Positions 30,004-40,661 of a DNA stretch of 64,000 nucleotides are shown in pieces. Numbering within the stretch: position 1 is the first letter of the stretch; each line of letters opens with the position of its first letter. The position numbers and the translations under genes were made by a program. The notes under the pieces were generated by a model. That model was not told the DNA's origin and ran no database searches. It saw only the letters and a list, made by a program, of their open reading frames with translations. Location of the stretch: positions 1-64,000 of the forward strand of contig JYPD01000014.1 of NCBI GenBank assembly GCA_001567305.1, in the 5' to 3' direction. The stretch comes from a candidate division WS6 bacterium OLB21 (lineage in GTDB: Bacteria; Patescibacteriota; Dojkabacteria; B142; OLB20).

Positions 30004-31522
30004 CCTGATACCTTGCCAGTTGTTGTTTAAGTTCTTTCATACGAATCTCTCTACCGACCATAAGTCTGTTCACTTTTTCTAGTTCTGCGTTTCTCTTCTC
30101 TAGTTTTTCTTCACTTTCGTTTCTTTCGATGGCAAACATAATATTTTGTCCAACAATGCGCATTATGTTAGTCATGTCTTCTAGCCATCTTCTGGTTTTT
30201 GTTAGTTGCGTCATACCAATAAAACCCTTAACAATATTTTTTGTAATAAACGGAACTACAAGCATTGATTTAATGCCTAGGTTTAGGAATTCATCTCTCT
30301 CAAGAACTGCATCCTGTGGTAATTCATTAATATTTTCAAATTTAAAAACCTTGCCAGAAAGCAAAGTTCTATGCATATTTCGAAGAGTCGTTATAGGAAC
30401 CCAAACTCTATACTTATCAGGGATTTTCTTCTCTTGAGCAATGGCCCAGTCGTAACCTATGCTCATCTGACTTTGATCATCTGAATAAAAAAAGATGTAG
30501 AGCCTATCTACTCCAATAAATTTCCCGATTCTCTCCATGATATTAACTATACGGATTTGAAACTCATCTTTTGGAATATAAATTAGGCTCGAACTAATAT
30601 CACTGATTAACATTTGTAATGAACTTCTAACCTTTAGCTCTTGCTGGCTTTGATAAACATATGTTGTATCTATACCAAAGTGAAAGACAGTTTTCTTGCT
30701 TCCAGTCTCTGTTATAACTGTTCTTCTCCAAGATATTTGCCTAATATTTGAGGGGGAGATTGCAATAATATCGCTCTTCTGGCTTAAGACCGATTTACTA
30801 TCGCTTAAAAGCTTCTCATACTCACTTGCGTAATATTCTCTTTGATCGACAGGTGCGATAACATCAAGCCAATCGTTACCGAAAAGCTTTTTGCCATTTG
30901 CAAGTATCTTGTCTGCCATCGGATTAGAATAGATTATCTTGTAAGCACTATCCGTGACCAAGACCAAAGCATCTGAACTTTCGAGATAAATTCTAGATTT
31001 GTCCTTCTCAACCGACAACTGTTCTCTGACTTGTTGCTCTTGGGTAATATCCTTAACATAACTTATTATCGCCTGCACGCTTCCGTTATAATCGAAGAGA
31101 ACCGAATCAAATATGACTGTTCTGATACTACCATCTGCATGATTAATATTTGTGCGCAAACTGATTGGCTTTTTATTGCGTAGAATTGCAGCAATTGAAC
31201 CTAATACTTCTCTTAATGAATCTGGCGGGAAAAGCTTCAACATAGGGATCCTTTTACCTATCAAATCGTTCGGCGTATAACCTCCGACAGAAGCAAGAGC
31301 TTTATTTACTTGCAGAACTTTTCCGGTAGGCGAGGTAATAGCTATTCCGAAAGGGATTGAATCAAATATTGTCTGATATTTTTTTATTTCAAGCTCAAGA
31401 TTGTCGTTAGAAGCGCATTCTTTTTCTAATATAGCCACTAAGGGTTTGAGCAATTCTTGTTTATTGCTATCAATTTCTCCATAAGCCTGAAGAAGAATTT
31501 GTTGGACCTTATTTTCTGACAT
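29993..31522 (-). CDS. PAS-PAS-GAF sensory protein without kinase domain
   Basis: 509 residues, cytoplasmic. PAS 1 at about 45-165 (DSIPFGIAITSPTGKVLQVNKA), PAS 2 at about 175-285, GAF at about 305-465 (GVDRLYIFFYSDDQ and a late KGFIGMTQ), then a coiled coil to the end (EKLEKRNAELEKVNRL). There is no HisKA, HATPase, GGDEF or EAL. Its stop overlaps the start of the histidine kinase by 11 bases, so it probably feeds that kinase. Ligands unknown. Confidence 0.88.
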   Translation of the reverse strand: MSENKVQQILLQAYGEIDSNKQELLKPLVAILEKECASNDNLELEIKKYQTIFDSIPFGIAITSPTGKVLQVNKALASVGGYTPNDLIGKRIPMLKLFPPDSLREVLGSIAAILRNKKPISLRTNINHADGSIRTVIFDSVLFDYNGSVQAIISYVKDITQEQQVREQLSVEKDKSRIYLESSDALVLVTDSAYKIIYSNPMADKILANGKKLFGNDWLDVIAPVDQREYYASEYEKLLSDSKSVLSQKSDIIAISPSNIRQISWRRTVITETGSKKTVFHFGIDTTYVYQSQQELKVRSSLQMLISDISSSLIYIPKDEFQIRIVNIMERIGKFIGVDRLYIFFYSDDQSQMSIGYDWAIAQEKKIPDKYRVWVPITTLRNMHRTLLSGKVFKFENINELPQDAVLERDEFLNLGIKSMLVVPFITKNIVKGFIGMTQLTKTRRWLEDMTNIMRIVGQNIMFAIERNESEEKLEKRNAELEKVNRLMVGREIRMKELKQQLARYQDEN

Positions 31523-31546
31523 CTGGCAGTATTGATATCTATATGA

Positions 31547-32665
31547 CTAAAATTCAGCTACCTCTTCCCAACTCTTAATGATGATCTCAGGATTTATCTG
31601 AACGGTTTTAATCTTAATTCTTCGAACGGCTTCTCCTACAGTTGAGGTCACTCTAATTTCTTTGTTTGGCTGAGTATTTAATTGACATTGCGTGTATAAC
31701 AAACTAATTTCTGCAGGTGTTAGCACTCTATCCCAAATATCTAGATTATCGATTAGGCCACTCCATGGTTCTGCACCAAGAACATCTTTTGCTCCTCTAC
31801 CAACTAGTAAAGTCGATGCCCCTGCGATTACACCAGGCACTCGTGGCCCCAAAAAAAGTTGTACCAACAAGGTTACCATTTACAAAAAGCTGAATATCGT
31901 CTCCGTTCTCCCAGGTAAGAACCAAATGTTGCCAATCCGTTGTAGTGATATTCGAAGTAGTTTCCATTTGTTGAACAATATTGCTCACACCATTAAAAAT
32001 GGTTACTCCAGCCTTAATTACCTCTGTACCCCCCCCCATAAAGACCGCCAGCATCGTAACGCATACCAAACACATCATCGTCACCGTTAGGTGGAAATGT
32101 TATTAAGAAACCTCTGTCTGTGTTAATCGTATCTGACTTTATCCAGGTTGAGATAGAAAATGCAGTCATGCCATTAATATAATCTTCTCCGTCTGCATCT
32201 TCTAGGAAATCGTTTATTCCATCGAAACTTGCTGCAGAGTCGCACTGACCAATTACATCTGCAGTTGGACAAGCACTCCCTGAACACTCGAAGTGTCTGT
32301 TATTACCAGAACTATCTAAAAAGGTAGTTGAAGCAGGGGGATCATCAAACTTGAGAGAAAGAACATTCCCTCCTCCATTATCTCCAACCTCCTCTGGGAT
32401 ATCAGTTATTACATATTCGCAGGTTCCGTCTGCAAGAGATGAGTTTGTTGTTCCGGTAATTGATGGATCGTTTCTAATAGCATCAAGTGCTCGGTTGGCA
32501 CAGGCATCGTGAATAGCTCTTGCTGATGTGCTTTCAACTACTAGATCCGTGGTATTTACACTCGATGTACCCAACAGGATAATGCTCACAAGAAGGGTTC
32601 CCGCAACAATGCTAATCAGAATCACTGTAACTAGTGCGATGTATCCATTTTTTTTTATCTGACAT
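31547..32665 (-). CDS. Pseudopilin-like protein with LamG/concanavalin-like domain (three frameshifts)
   Basis: The N-terminus GYIALVTVILISIVAGT is a GspK/PilX-like pilin helix without the usual Glu at position 5. A LamG/Laminin G-like jelly-roll follows (LSLKFDDPPASTTFLDSSGN, SAASFDGINDFLED, FSISTWIKSD, HLVLTWENGDDIQLFVNG, IDNLDIWDRVLTPAEI), then a short tail. Three homopolymer indels split it: T-run 32648-32656 (start), C-run 32029-32037, and A-run 31851-31857; each needs one base less. The corrected start ATG at 32665 overlaps the preceding pilin gene by 11 bases. LamG domains bind glycans, so a ligand-binding filament component is suggested. Confidence 0.8.
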
Positions 32666-33164
32666 TGATGCTTGCGTAATAAGTTTGAGTATAGTCATTC
32701 TCTGATCTGCCATCTGGATTTACATAGCTAAGAGTTAGGGCCACCCTAACTACACCTTTGGTTCCCGGTCTTGATAAGTTAGTTACAAGAAAATTATCAA
32801 CCGATACTCTGTTCGAGCTTAAATTAACGGGAGGAAAGAATTTCTCTGTCATGCTAAGTGTGTTTCCACTCAAGGCAATTGTAGTTGGATCAACTGCGGC
32901 TGTTACCATATCGAGTTGAATCTGGTTACTACTAAGTCCTGCAGAAGGTAATATGATTGCTTCTGAATCACGAACCGATTGAGATATCAACTGTAGTATC
33001 TGCATAGCTTGCTGATCGACTTCTGCAACTGTGGCTGCCCGTGCTCTGGCAAATATTATCTGCGTAAAGACAAGAGTTATTATAGTCAACACAACAGCGG
33101 CTATCGCTGTGTAAAGTAGCACTTCAATTAATGTAAAAGCTTGTTTGTGCTTGTTATGATCCAT
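32655..33164 (-). CDS. Pseudopilin (GspJ-like)
   Basis: 169 residues with a class III prepilin start: MDHNKHKQA then FTLIEVLLYTAIAAVV, Glu at +5 of the mature protein and Ala (not Gly) at -1. After the helix comes a GspJ/PulJ-like beta domain (QIIFARARAATVAEVDQQA, then ISQSVRDSEAI). Its ATG overlaps the corrected stop of the preceding gene as TAATG. Member of the four-gene pseudopilin set. Confidence 0.85.
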   Translation of the reverse strand: MDHNKHKQAFTLIEVLLYTAIAAVVLTIITLVFTQIIFARARAATVAEVDQQAMQILQLISQSVRDSEAIILPSAGLSSNQIQLDMVTAAVDPTTIALSGNTLSMTEKFFPPVNLSSNRVSVDNFLVTNLSRPGTKGVVRVALTLSYVNPDGRSENDYTQTYYASINVR

Positions 33165-34679
33165 TAATTTGGTTGTAGTATATAAAACTCGTTACTATTA
33201 TCCTGATTTGTCAAAAATATTCTATCAATAGATGGCTGATAAAAAAATTCCTGTAGCATTACCAGGCAAGTTCAAATCTCCCACGAAAACAGGTGAAGCT
33301 GGAGTTGTGTAATCTAAAACCAGAAACTCTTGGGCTGCGGACTGATTAGCAACAAAAAGTCGATTAAATAATGGGTCATAAGCTAGGTCGTTCACCTGGC
33401 CACCCGTGCTATAGGTACTCTGGACCACAAGAGATGTTGGTGTAGAGGCACTAACTGCAACTAGGGTGCCATCAGCTCTGCCAACAAACATTTGTGAACC
33501 ATCCATAAGAATAGTTCGAGCAATACTCCTTCCAGCAAGATTCAATGAACCGGCTGCAGAAATTGAACCCGGATTAGTTATATCTAAAATCTGAATCTCT
33601 GCAGAACCGCTGTTTGTTGCCAAGTATGCGTAGTTTCCGTAAATTGCAATATCGTAAACTGTGTTTGGAATATTAAAGCTACCTAATAAAACCGGTGAAG
33701 CCGGGGTGGCAATGTTGTAAATGTAAAATTCTGGCTGTCCACCGCTGACTCTACCAGCATAGAGCCTTGTACCATCAACTCTAACAGCATAAATGTCTCG
33801 ATTTGTAGCTAAATCGATATTACTTGAATTCGTTGGCGCATTTGGATTTGTAACATTAAAAACACGAATCTCTGCATTATTTGCAGACGAAGCTAAATAA
33901 AGATAATTTGCTCCACTGTCAGCCAACATGAATCCATTACTGGCAGGAGATGTAGTTCCGAGAGGAGCAGGTGATGCCGGATTTGAAATATCAAATATTC
34001 TGAGTACAGATGCTAGCTGCAATACATAAGCAAAATTACCATTAACAACAACATCGATAGCATCATTATTTCCTGCAAAGTTAACCGAAGTAGTTACTGC
34101 TGGATTAGCCCAACTAGCGGTTGGTGTTGGTGATGGTGTTGGCGTCGGTGAATCTGTTGGTAACGGAGTTGCTGATGGTGTTGCTGTTGGTGTCGGTGTC
34201 GGTGTATTTGTTGGTGTTGGGGTTGGAGTTGGTGTAGGTGTCGGTGTTGCCAGTCTGCCCCAATCGCTGATTTCCGTTGATATTGTTACAGATCTGTTTA
34301 TACCCGTTGGTTCTTGGCTCCAGTTGACAACTGCTGTAACCTGCTTTCGATAAGCGTCAATCGAGCTTACGGTTATGCTTCTGCTATATTCCCCTACTGT
34401 ATCGGAAGAACCACTTAGAGCCCAAACACCTCCGGAAATTGTGATACCATGAACCCCGTCAGGTAGGTTTGAAAAGTCTTCTTCGGCAATATTTCTTGCA
34501 GCCTCTATGGCTTCGTCGGCTAAGAATGAGGCTCTGGCAGCATTGCCCGAAGCATATATTGATTCTTGAGAGAAAGAAAGTAAGGCAACAACAGAGAATA
34601 TTAATAACCCTAGCAATGCTAAAGCCAAAAGAACCTCTACAAGAATTGCTGCCTTGAATTGTCTCTTTTCTTTTCTCAT
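33164..34679 (-). CDS. Pseudopilin fused to a LVIVD-type beta-propeller (one frameshift)
   Basis: N-terminus MRKEKRQFKA then AILVEVLLALALLGLL is a GspI-like pilin helix with Glu at +5 and Ala at -1. After a pilin head comes a Thr/Pro linker (PTPTPTPTPTPTNTPTPT and more, about 35 residues), then a propeller of LVIVD-like blades, each with FAYVLQLASVLRIFDIS / YLYLASSANNAEIRVFNVT-type strands. The stop at 33225 is premature: removing one base from the A-run 33241-33247 extends the last blade with QPSIDRIFLTNQDNSNEF and ends at 33164. The start is taken at 34679; 34691 is also possible. A filament tip displaying a propeller is the inferred role. Confidence 0.82.
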
Positions 34680-34680
34680 T

Positions 34681-35115
34681 TTAATAATCAATTACTCCTC
34701 TATTATTTATACTTATTACCCATTGCTCGGACTCTGGATTTGTTATTGTTATTGATCCAGTATTTGATGTATTGCCTATTACGGGATTAAAAATTACTTC
34801 GCTTAATCCGGTGAATGCAAGCTCGTTAGAAACAGTTGTAATCTCATCAAAGTCAGGATTTCTGGTTAAGTAAGTTTGACCTCGAAAAACCGTAATCGAA
34901 CCGTTCTGGAAATATACCCCCCAATATGAATCGTTTTCGCCTGTTTGAGATAAAACCTGGGCCCTTCTTAACGATTGTACAGAAGCCTGTACCGCAACAT
35001 CTAAATCATTTGATCCTACAATCCGACCTAGAAATGGTGCCGATACTGCAAATATTAGAGAAAACAGCGAAATCGCCAGTAGAACCTCGATTAATGTAAA
35101 TGCTTTGATCCTCAT
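34681..35115 (-). CDS. Pseudopilin (GspH-like)
   Basis: 144 residues. Prepilin start MRIKA then FTLIEVLLAISLFSLIF: Glu at +5, Ala at -1. The soluble part (QASVQSLRRAQVLSQTGENDSYWGVYF) matches the GspH/FimT fold. It starts 4 bases after pilC2, and its stop precedes the next pseudopilin start directly. Minor pseudopilins of this type prime assembly of a pseudopilus or pilus. Confidence 0.88.
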   Translation of the reverse strand: MRIKAFTLIEVLLAISLFSLIFAVSAPFLGRIVGSNDLDVAVQASVQSLRRAQVLSQTGENDSYWGVYFQNGSITVFRGQTYLTRNPDFDEITTVSNELAFTGLSEVIFNPVIGNTSNTGSITITNPESEQWVISINNRGVIDY

Positions 35116-35119
35116 AATC

Positions 35120-36515
35120 CTAACTACCAGAATTATCTTCTATATAAATTTCTTCTACCCAGCCTCTAGGTTTACCGCTAGTATTAACGATTAAATACCA
35201 ACCATTACTTTTTCCTTCATATAACAAGGTTCTTTCTTCACTAATTGTCTCTATAACATTACCGTCTGGTTGATTGTATAACTCTATTGTTCGGAACTCG
35301 TCCTTAATGGTTATCTGTCTGAAGATCTGCATAGTAGGAACCGGTGTAGCTGTAGATGTATTAGTTGCACTGGTATATCTGGCCTGACCTACGCCACCCA
35401 CCAGATTATAAACAGGAAGGATCACAGATAATGCAACAAAAACGACTCCTAGCCAAACAGCTATCAACATTACTGGCTCAAGTAGAACAGAAAGATTTTT
35501 ACTTGATGTATCAATTCTGTCTTCAAATCTTTCTCCGATTTGTTCAAGAGAATGAACAAAATTTCCTGACCTTTCTGCAGCAATTAAAATCTGCTGTACC
35601 GGCAGAGGGATTATTTTTCCGATACCCGAGTAGCTTTTAAAAGTATCCGCAAAGGAATAGCCATCTTCTATTCTCATGGCCAGATGTAAGTAGAAATTTC
35701 GGTAATGATAGAAATCAGATGACTTTACGAGCGAATTGACGGCATCTAAGATAGGAAGACCTGCTTTAAGCAATGTTCCTAGTAGAAAACCCATTCTGGC
35801 AACTTCGATATTGGTAACAATTATTCTCAGTGGTTTTATAGCGAAAATCATTTTTTGACCAATATGTTTTGATTTTTCGCGCACAAACAAGAATCTGTAA
35901 AGAAGGATCACAAAAACAAAAATTAGAGGGACAACAATTATTCCGTATTGAGACAAGAAGTCACCTAACCCAATAAGGAGCGAGGTTATAACTGGCATCT
36001 CGATATTTAATGCTGAATATACTGCTGAAAGTCTTGGGATAACAAAAATAAATATTCCCAAACCTAAGACTAGAGATAATCCGAGTATAATCGCAGGATA
36101 AAGCATTGCCGAAAGAAGTTTTGAACGAAACATTCTATTCTTTTTGATCTGTTCAACAACCAAAGCAAGGTTCTCTGGTAACTGTCCGGATTCTTCACCA
36201 ATTCTGACGAAAGTTACCAAATAACTTTGTACAACTTTATTTCTATCCAGTGATCTCCAGAGGGGATAGCCGCTGTCGATATCATCGATTACGCTATCAA
36301 TTATTTCTAAGACCTGCGGTGTCCTGGTATCGAATCGGACTGCATGCAGTGAAGATACAATATCTAACCCTGAATCAACTAGCAAAGCTAGATTTTCGAT
36401 AAAATCTTCAAGCTCGCGAGATATTCCACCCAATGGAGATGTAAGAGCAAGAAGTAATCTTCTTATAGAAGGGCTTCTTCTTTTTTTTTGAGAATTCTGT
36501 GCTTGACCTTATCAT
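35120..36515 (-). CDS. PilC2/GspF platform protein with C-terminal SH3-like domain (one frameshift)
   Basis: Second PilC/GspF homologue. Two T2SSF domains (FVRIGEESGQLPENLALV and LIAAERSGNFVHSLEQIGERFED carry the conserved Gly-Glu-x-Ser-Gly pattern) with the usual three membrane helices. Unusually, a Ser/Thr linker (ARYTSATNTSTATPVPT) leads to about 65 residues like a bacterial SH3 domain (RTIELYNQPDGNV, then LLYEGKSNGWYLIV and GWVEEIYI), on the outer side of the membrane if the topology is standard. The start lies at 36515 (MIRSSTEFSKK) if one base is removed from the T-run 36481-36489; the open frame otherwise begins at a TTG at 36433. Confidence 0.85.
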
Positions 36516-36523
36516 CAGTTTTG

Positions 36524-38204
36524 TTATTTAGTTTTTGATTTAGTTTGCTTCGCTTCAGTAATCACTGGGGGAGCTACCCTAAGCACCTCTTCGATTGTTG
36601 TAATACCCTGTTTAACTTTAACGATTCCATCTTCAAACATAGAATGTGCTCCCTGCTCTACTGCTAATCTCCAGATATCTGCTGTTGAGGGATCTGCAAG
36701 AATAAGGTCTTTCATTTCTCGAGTCATGTTTATGAACTCGAAAATTGCTGATCTGCCAATATATCCAGAGTTATGACAAGCTGCACAACCTTTTGCCTCA
36801 TATAGGCTTACTTCATTTTCAGAGAAAACGCCTTTTATTGCCGGAAATTCTTTTTCGAGGTCTGCCCTTTTAACATTTTTACTTATTCTGCAAGTTTGGC
36901 AAATCTTGCGAACAAGTCTTTGAGCAACGATCAGTTCAAGAGTCGAGGCAAGCAAGAAAGACTCTACTCCCATATCTCTAAGTCTAGGGATTGCAGTGGC
37001 AGCATCATTTGCATGAAATGTAGACAAAAGTAAATGTCCTGTTAATGCAGCATTAACTGCAATCTCGGCAGTTTCTTCGTCACGGATTTCTCCGACAAGA
37101 ATGACATCTGGATCTTGCCTTACAATAGATCGCAACCCTTTAGCAAATGTTAGATTGGTCTGGGTGTTAACCTGAATATGGTTTACGCCCTTAATCTTAT
37201 ATTCAACCGGATCTTCAATTGTCGTAACATTTACCCCAGGATTATTTAAAATTCTTAGTACTGAGTAAAGAGTTGAGGTTTTTCCGGAACCGGTCGGACC
37301 GGTGACCAAAATCATTCCGAAAGGCCTTTTGGAGGCTGCTATTAAAAGATCTTGATCATTTACAGAAAGACCAATTTCTGAAAGAGAAAATCTTTTTACA
37401 TACTCGGATAAGATTCTGATTGTAATTTTTTCACCATCAAGTGTTGGAATTACTGACACACGCATATCAACAGCCTTGTCACCTTTTCGGATTCGCATTG
37501 AACCGTCTTGTGCTGAGGCATGCTCATCGATGCGCATATGTGCATTAACTTTGATCAGGTTTAAAATGTTTTCATAATATTTCTTTTCGATTCTGGCAGC
37601 TTCTTGAAGAACTCCATCAATTCTAATTCTGATGATAACTTCTGTCTCTTGAGGTTCAAAGTGGATATCTGACGCTCTATCAACTATTGCATCGTCAATA
37701 ATTTCCACTACGACATCGGGTGCAATACGATCGGATTGTTCGATAATCTTTTTAAACCTTGTTTCAAGAGGTTCACGATAATGGACAAGTAAGCTATCAA
37801 TGTCTTCTGGAAGTGCGTACGCCAGCTTAACATTTCTTGCCTTGTAGACCTGCTTTAATAAAGAAACAATCTCTGCATTAGTAGGATCGTCTGTGGCAAC
37901 TACAACTTCTGATTTATTGTCGACATATTGAACTACTCTGTACTTTTTACCGATTTCTTTTGGTATAGAAAGGACTTCTTGCCTGGAAGGAATATTCGTA
38001 TTCAAGTCAGCATAATTAATCCCTAGACTTTCTGCAACTGCTTGACCGATTAAATCTTTTGTAACTATTCCCTGGGAAAGTAAATACTCAAGAAGATCTC
38101 CTTTAGTTTTTGCAACAACCTTTTCGGCAGATACTAATTCTTCTTCTGAGATGTAACTGCCTTTTTAGCAGTATTTGACGGATTGCTTTATTGTCGAGTT
38201 TCAT
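36524..38204 (-). CDS. PilB2/GspE assembly ATPase (one frameshift near the start)
   Basis: Second extension-type ATPase. N-terminal MshEN domain, then VRYR-like DIHFEPQETEVIIRIRIDGVL, Walker A GPTGSGKTST, Walker B DVILVGEIRDEETAE, GHLLLSTFHAND, and tetracysteine CQTC plus CAAC. The clear frame begins at 38005, but upstream codons continue the MshEN domain without a start. Changing the T-run 38162-38166 by one base joins to ATG 38204 (MKLDNKAIRQILLK), which overlaps the end of the response regulator gene by 17 bases. About 560 residues corrected. Distinct from pilB at 2964-4769. Confidence 0.9.
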
Positions 38205-38600
38205 GGGGCAGATATTGATTAATTTGTTGAATTATCGCCGAGAGCGGCGTATTTGATTTGACATAGTATCCAACTGCCCCTTTGGATTTTGCTTTATCAA
38301 TATCCTCTTGTTGACTTAAATTTGAACTGACTATGATGGGGGGCAAATTTGGCTTTCCCTTTATTGCGTCAAGGAAGCCAAAACCATCAAGATTAGGCAT
38401 AATTAAATCAAGAAGAATAAGATCAAATTTATTTTTTCGAGTTCACTGATTGCCTGCATTCCGTCAGCTGCAACAGTAGCTTCGTAGCCACTACTAGTAA
38501 GCTTTAATTGCAAAGCTTTAGCTATCGGTCTTTCGTCTTCTACAATAAGTATTTTGAGTGCCACTTTTTTATTACCCTTTGATAGGTTAATAATAAACAA
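38188..38600 (-). CDS. Single-domain response regulator (one frameshift)
   Basis: CheY-like receiver of about 125-135 residues with no output domain. Acidic pair in ILIVEDERP, phospho-acceptor Asp in LILLDLIMPNLDG after adding one base to the T-run 38432-38437, Ser in IIVSSNLS (usual Ser/Thr), and Lys in YYVKSNTP. The start may be ATG 38600 or GTG 38564, which has AAAGGG upstream. Directly before pilB2 and 31 bases after dnaB. It may receive phosphate from the operon histidine kinase and modulate the motor (inference). Confidence 0.85.
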
Positions 38601-38631
38601 TTTATCTCTACTAGTCTACACAATTAAGCTT

Positions 38632-39954
38632 TCAAGAGCGAATTTTATCAATTTCTCTAAATCGAGCCTGTTCTTTAACAAAGAATAGTTCAACAGCGCC
38701 AGTAGGTCCGTTTCTATGCTTTGCTATAGTAAGCATTCTGTTATCCGAACTGTTTTCTTCGTCGCCCCCTACCTTGCTAAGAAATAATACAACATCCGCA
38801 TCTTGTTCTATTGAACCGGAATCTCTTAGATCAGATAGTTGCGGGACACCGTCACCGCCACGCTGTTCAACCGATCTAGAAAGCTGAGAAAGAGCAATGA
38901 CTGGTACATCTAATTCACGAGCTAAGGATTTTAGAAACCTAGATATTTCCGATACTTCTTGTACCCTGCTCTCTTGTCTTCTTCCCTGCATTAGCTGTAG
39001 ATAGTCGACAATTATTAAATCCAGACTATTTTCAACCTTCAACCTTCTGGCTTTTGTTCGCATTTCCATAATGCCAATACCTGGAGTATCGTCAATGAAC
39101 AAATTTGCTTCTGACAACATTCCCATAGCCTCGGATAACCTAGAAAAACCTTCATCGGAAATTCTTCCCATCCTTAAATCCCAAAGACCTATACCAACTT
39201 GCATAGATAGAAGCCTATCCATAAGCTGAGTTCCAGACATTTCAAGAGAAAATACACCAACACTCTTTCCTTCAATTACTGATGCGTGCCTTGCTAAATC
39301 AAGAGAAAATGCAGTTTTTCCGACCGAAGGTCTTGCCGCAAGAATTATCAAATCTGACTTTTGGAGACCACCAAGAAGAGAATCAAGATAACTAAAACCT
39401 GTTGGAATACCACGAAGTTGGCCTTGATTCTTGTTTAACTCTTCGGCCATCTCGTACGACTGCTCCAAAAGCTTAGAAATATGAATAAAGTCTCGATCTA
39501 AGCTAGATTCAGAGATACCAAGTAGTTCTCTTTCTGCTCCGTCAAGTAGCACTTCAAGATCTTCGTCTTCTTGATAAGCCATTTCATCAAGCTTGGCGGC
39601 CATATGAATCATTCTACGACGCATACTTGCCTCTTTTATCAGTTTTCCATACTCTTCTACATGAGCAGCTGTAGGCACACCCGCCACAAGCTCTGACAAA
39701 AAAGCTGATCCACCGATCTTATCAAACACCTTTCTTTTTTTAAGCTGAGAAGAAAGGGTTAAAATATCGATGGCTTTTCTTTCGGACATTAAGTCAATGA
39801 TTGCTTGATAAACAATTCTATGGGTATCTTTATAAAAATGTTCCGGTTCTAAGAATTCTGCAACCTTGTAAACAGCCTCTTGATCTAAAAGCATTGCTCC
39901 AAGAACAGATTGCTCTGCTTCGTTATTCTGCGGAGGAAGTTTTAACTCCGGCAT
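38632..39954 (-). CDS. dnaB: Replicative DNA helicase DnaB
   Basis: Hexameric replicative helicase, 440 residues. N-terminal domain opens PPQNNEAEQSVLGAMLLDQ; RecA-like domain has Walker A ARPSVGKTAFSLDLARHA, Walker B LIIVDYLQLMQG, LSQLSRSVEQR, and DLRDSGSIEQDADVVLFL. Complete. It follows a small MBL-fold gene by 3 bases and precedes the response regulator. Confidence 0.96.
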   Translation of the reverse strand: MPELKLPPQNNEAEQSVLGAMLLDQEAVYKVAEFLEPEHFYKDTHRIVYQAIIDLMSERKAIDILTLSSQLKKRKVFDKIGGSAFLSELVAGVPTAAHVEEYGKLIKEASMRRRMIHMAAKLDEMAYQEDEDLEVLLDGAERELLGISESSLDRDFIHISKLLEQSYEMAEELNKNQGQLRGIPTGFSYLDSLLGGLQKSDLIILAARPSVGKTAFSLDLARHASVIEGKSVGVFSLEMSGTQLMDRLLSMQVGIGLWDLRMGRISDEGFSRLSEAMGMLSEANLFIDDTPGIGIMEMRTKARRLKVENSLDLIIVDYLQLMQGRRQESRVQEVSEISRFLKSLARELDVPVIALSQLSRSVEQRGGDGVPQLSDLRDSGSIEQDADVVLFLSKVGGDEENSSDNRMLTIAKHRNGPTGAVELFFVKEQARFREIDKIRS

Positions 39955-39957
39955 TGT

Positions 39958-40515
39958 TTAATCAGATAAAAGATACAATGAAGTACTATGCTCTTCGTCT
40001 GCAAAATCTGATTCAACAAATTTAAATTTACTTTCTTTTTGTGGAAGTTCTACTCCAAGCTCTGCGGCAATCTTTTTTGAAAGCTCCTCGTTTGCCCCTA
40101 AGGGAAGAAAAATGTAGGGATCAAAAATTGAGATCATTTCTAATCTCTGCTGATAATCTTTTTCGTCGTAGAAGTCTACAACCAGAATATGGTCTATTCC
40201 AACTTGCTCTGCAACTTTGGGATCTATCTTTTTTGTGTTTGCATCTAGATACACTATTTGAATTTGTTCTAGATTGACGCTAAACATATTTGCCTCTGTA
40301 CTTTCGTTGGTATCAAGAGCATAAATAAAGACTCCCTTAGCTTCATATTCACCAGGATGAGTTATTAACAAGCTATCTTCTGCAGATTCGACTTGTTTAC
40401 CACTAAGCACAATATCTTGATCAAACTTTTTAGTTTTCGAAGAAGTACCAACAATTGCGACTGAAACATTTGCACCCCTGAGAATTAAATTATTCTTTTC
40501 GGATTTAATAAGCAT
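39958..40515 (-). CDS. Small metallo-beta-lactamase-fold protein, probably non-catalytic
   Basis: 185 residues resembling the short MBL-superfamily (COG2220-like) proteins of CPR genomes: LLITHPGEYEAKGVFIYAL in place of the substrate loop, and regular beta-alpha spacing. The HxHxDH zinc motif is absent, so hydrolase activity is unlikely. It lies just before dnaB. Confidence 0.55.
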   Translation of the reverse strand: MLIKSEKNNLILRGANVSVAIVGTSSKTKKFDQDIVLSGKQVESAEDSLLITHPGEYEAKGVFIYALDTNESTEANMFSVNLEQIQIVYLDANTKKIDPKVAEQVGIDHILVVDFYDEKDYQQRLEMISIFDPYIFLPLGANEELSKKIAAELGVELPQKESKFKFVESDFADEEHSTSLYLLSD

Positions 40516-40542
40516 GATGATTTATCTATCAATTAGAAATTT

Positions 40543-40548
40543 ATTATA
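40543..40548 (-). promoter_or_regulatory. Candidate -10 element upstream of the MBL-dnaB unit
   Basis: A perfect TATAAT on the minus strand, preceded by GTG, 28 bases upstream of the ATG. The -35 at normal distance is poor (TTCAAA). If real, it could drive the long operon from 40515 to 27607. Confidence 0.35.
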
Positions 40549-40661
40549 CACGACTGTCAACAGACTTTGAATAGTTGTTACGATTAACTACTTTTACAAT
40601 CTAAAGTGACAAAGAAGATATGATTCGTAACCTTTGTTGTAATAAGTGGATATCTCCCAGA

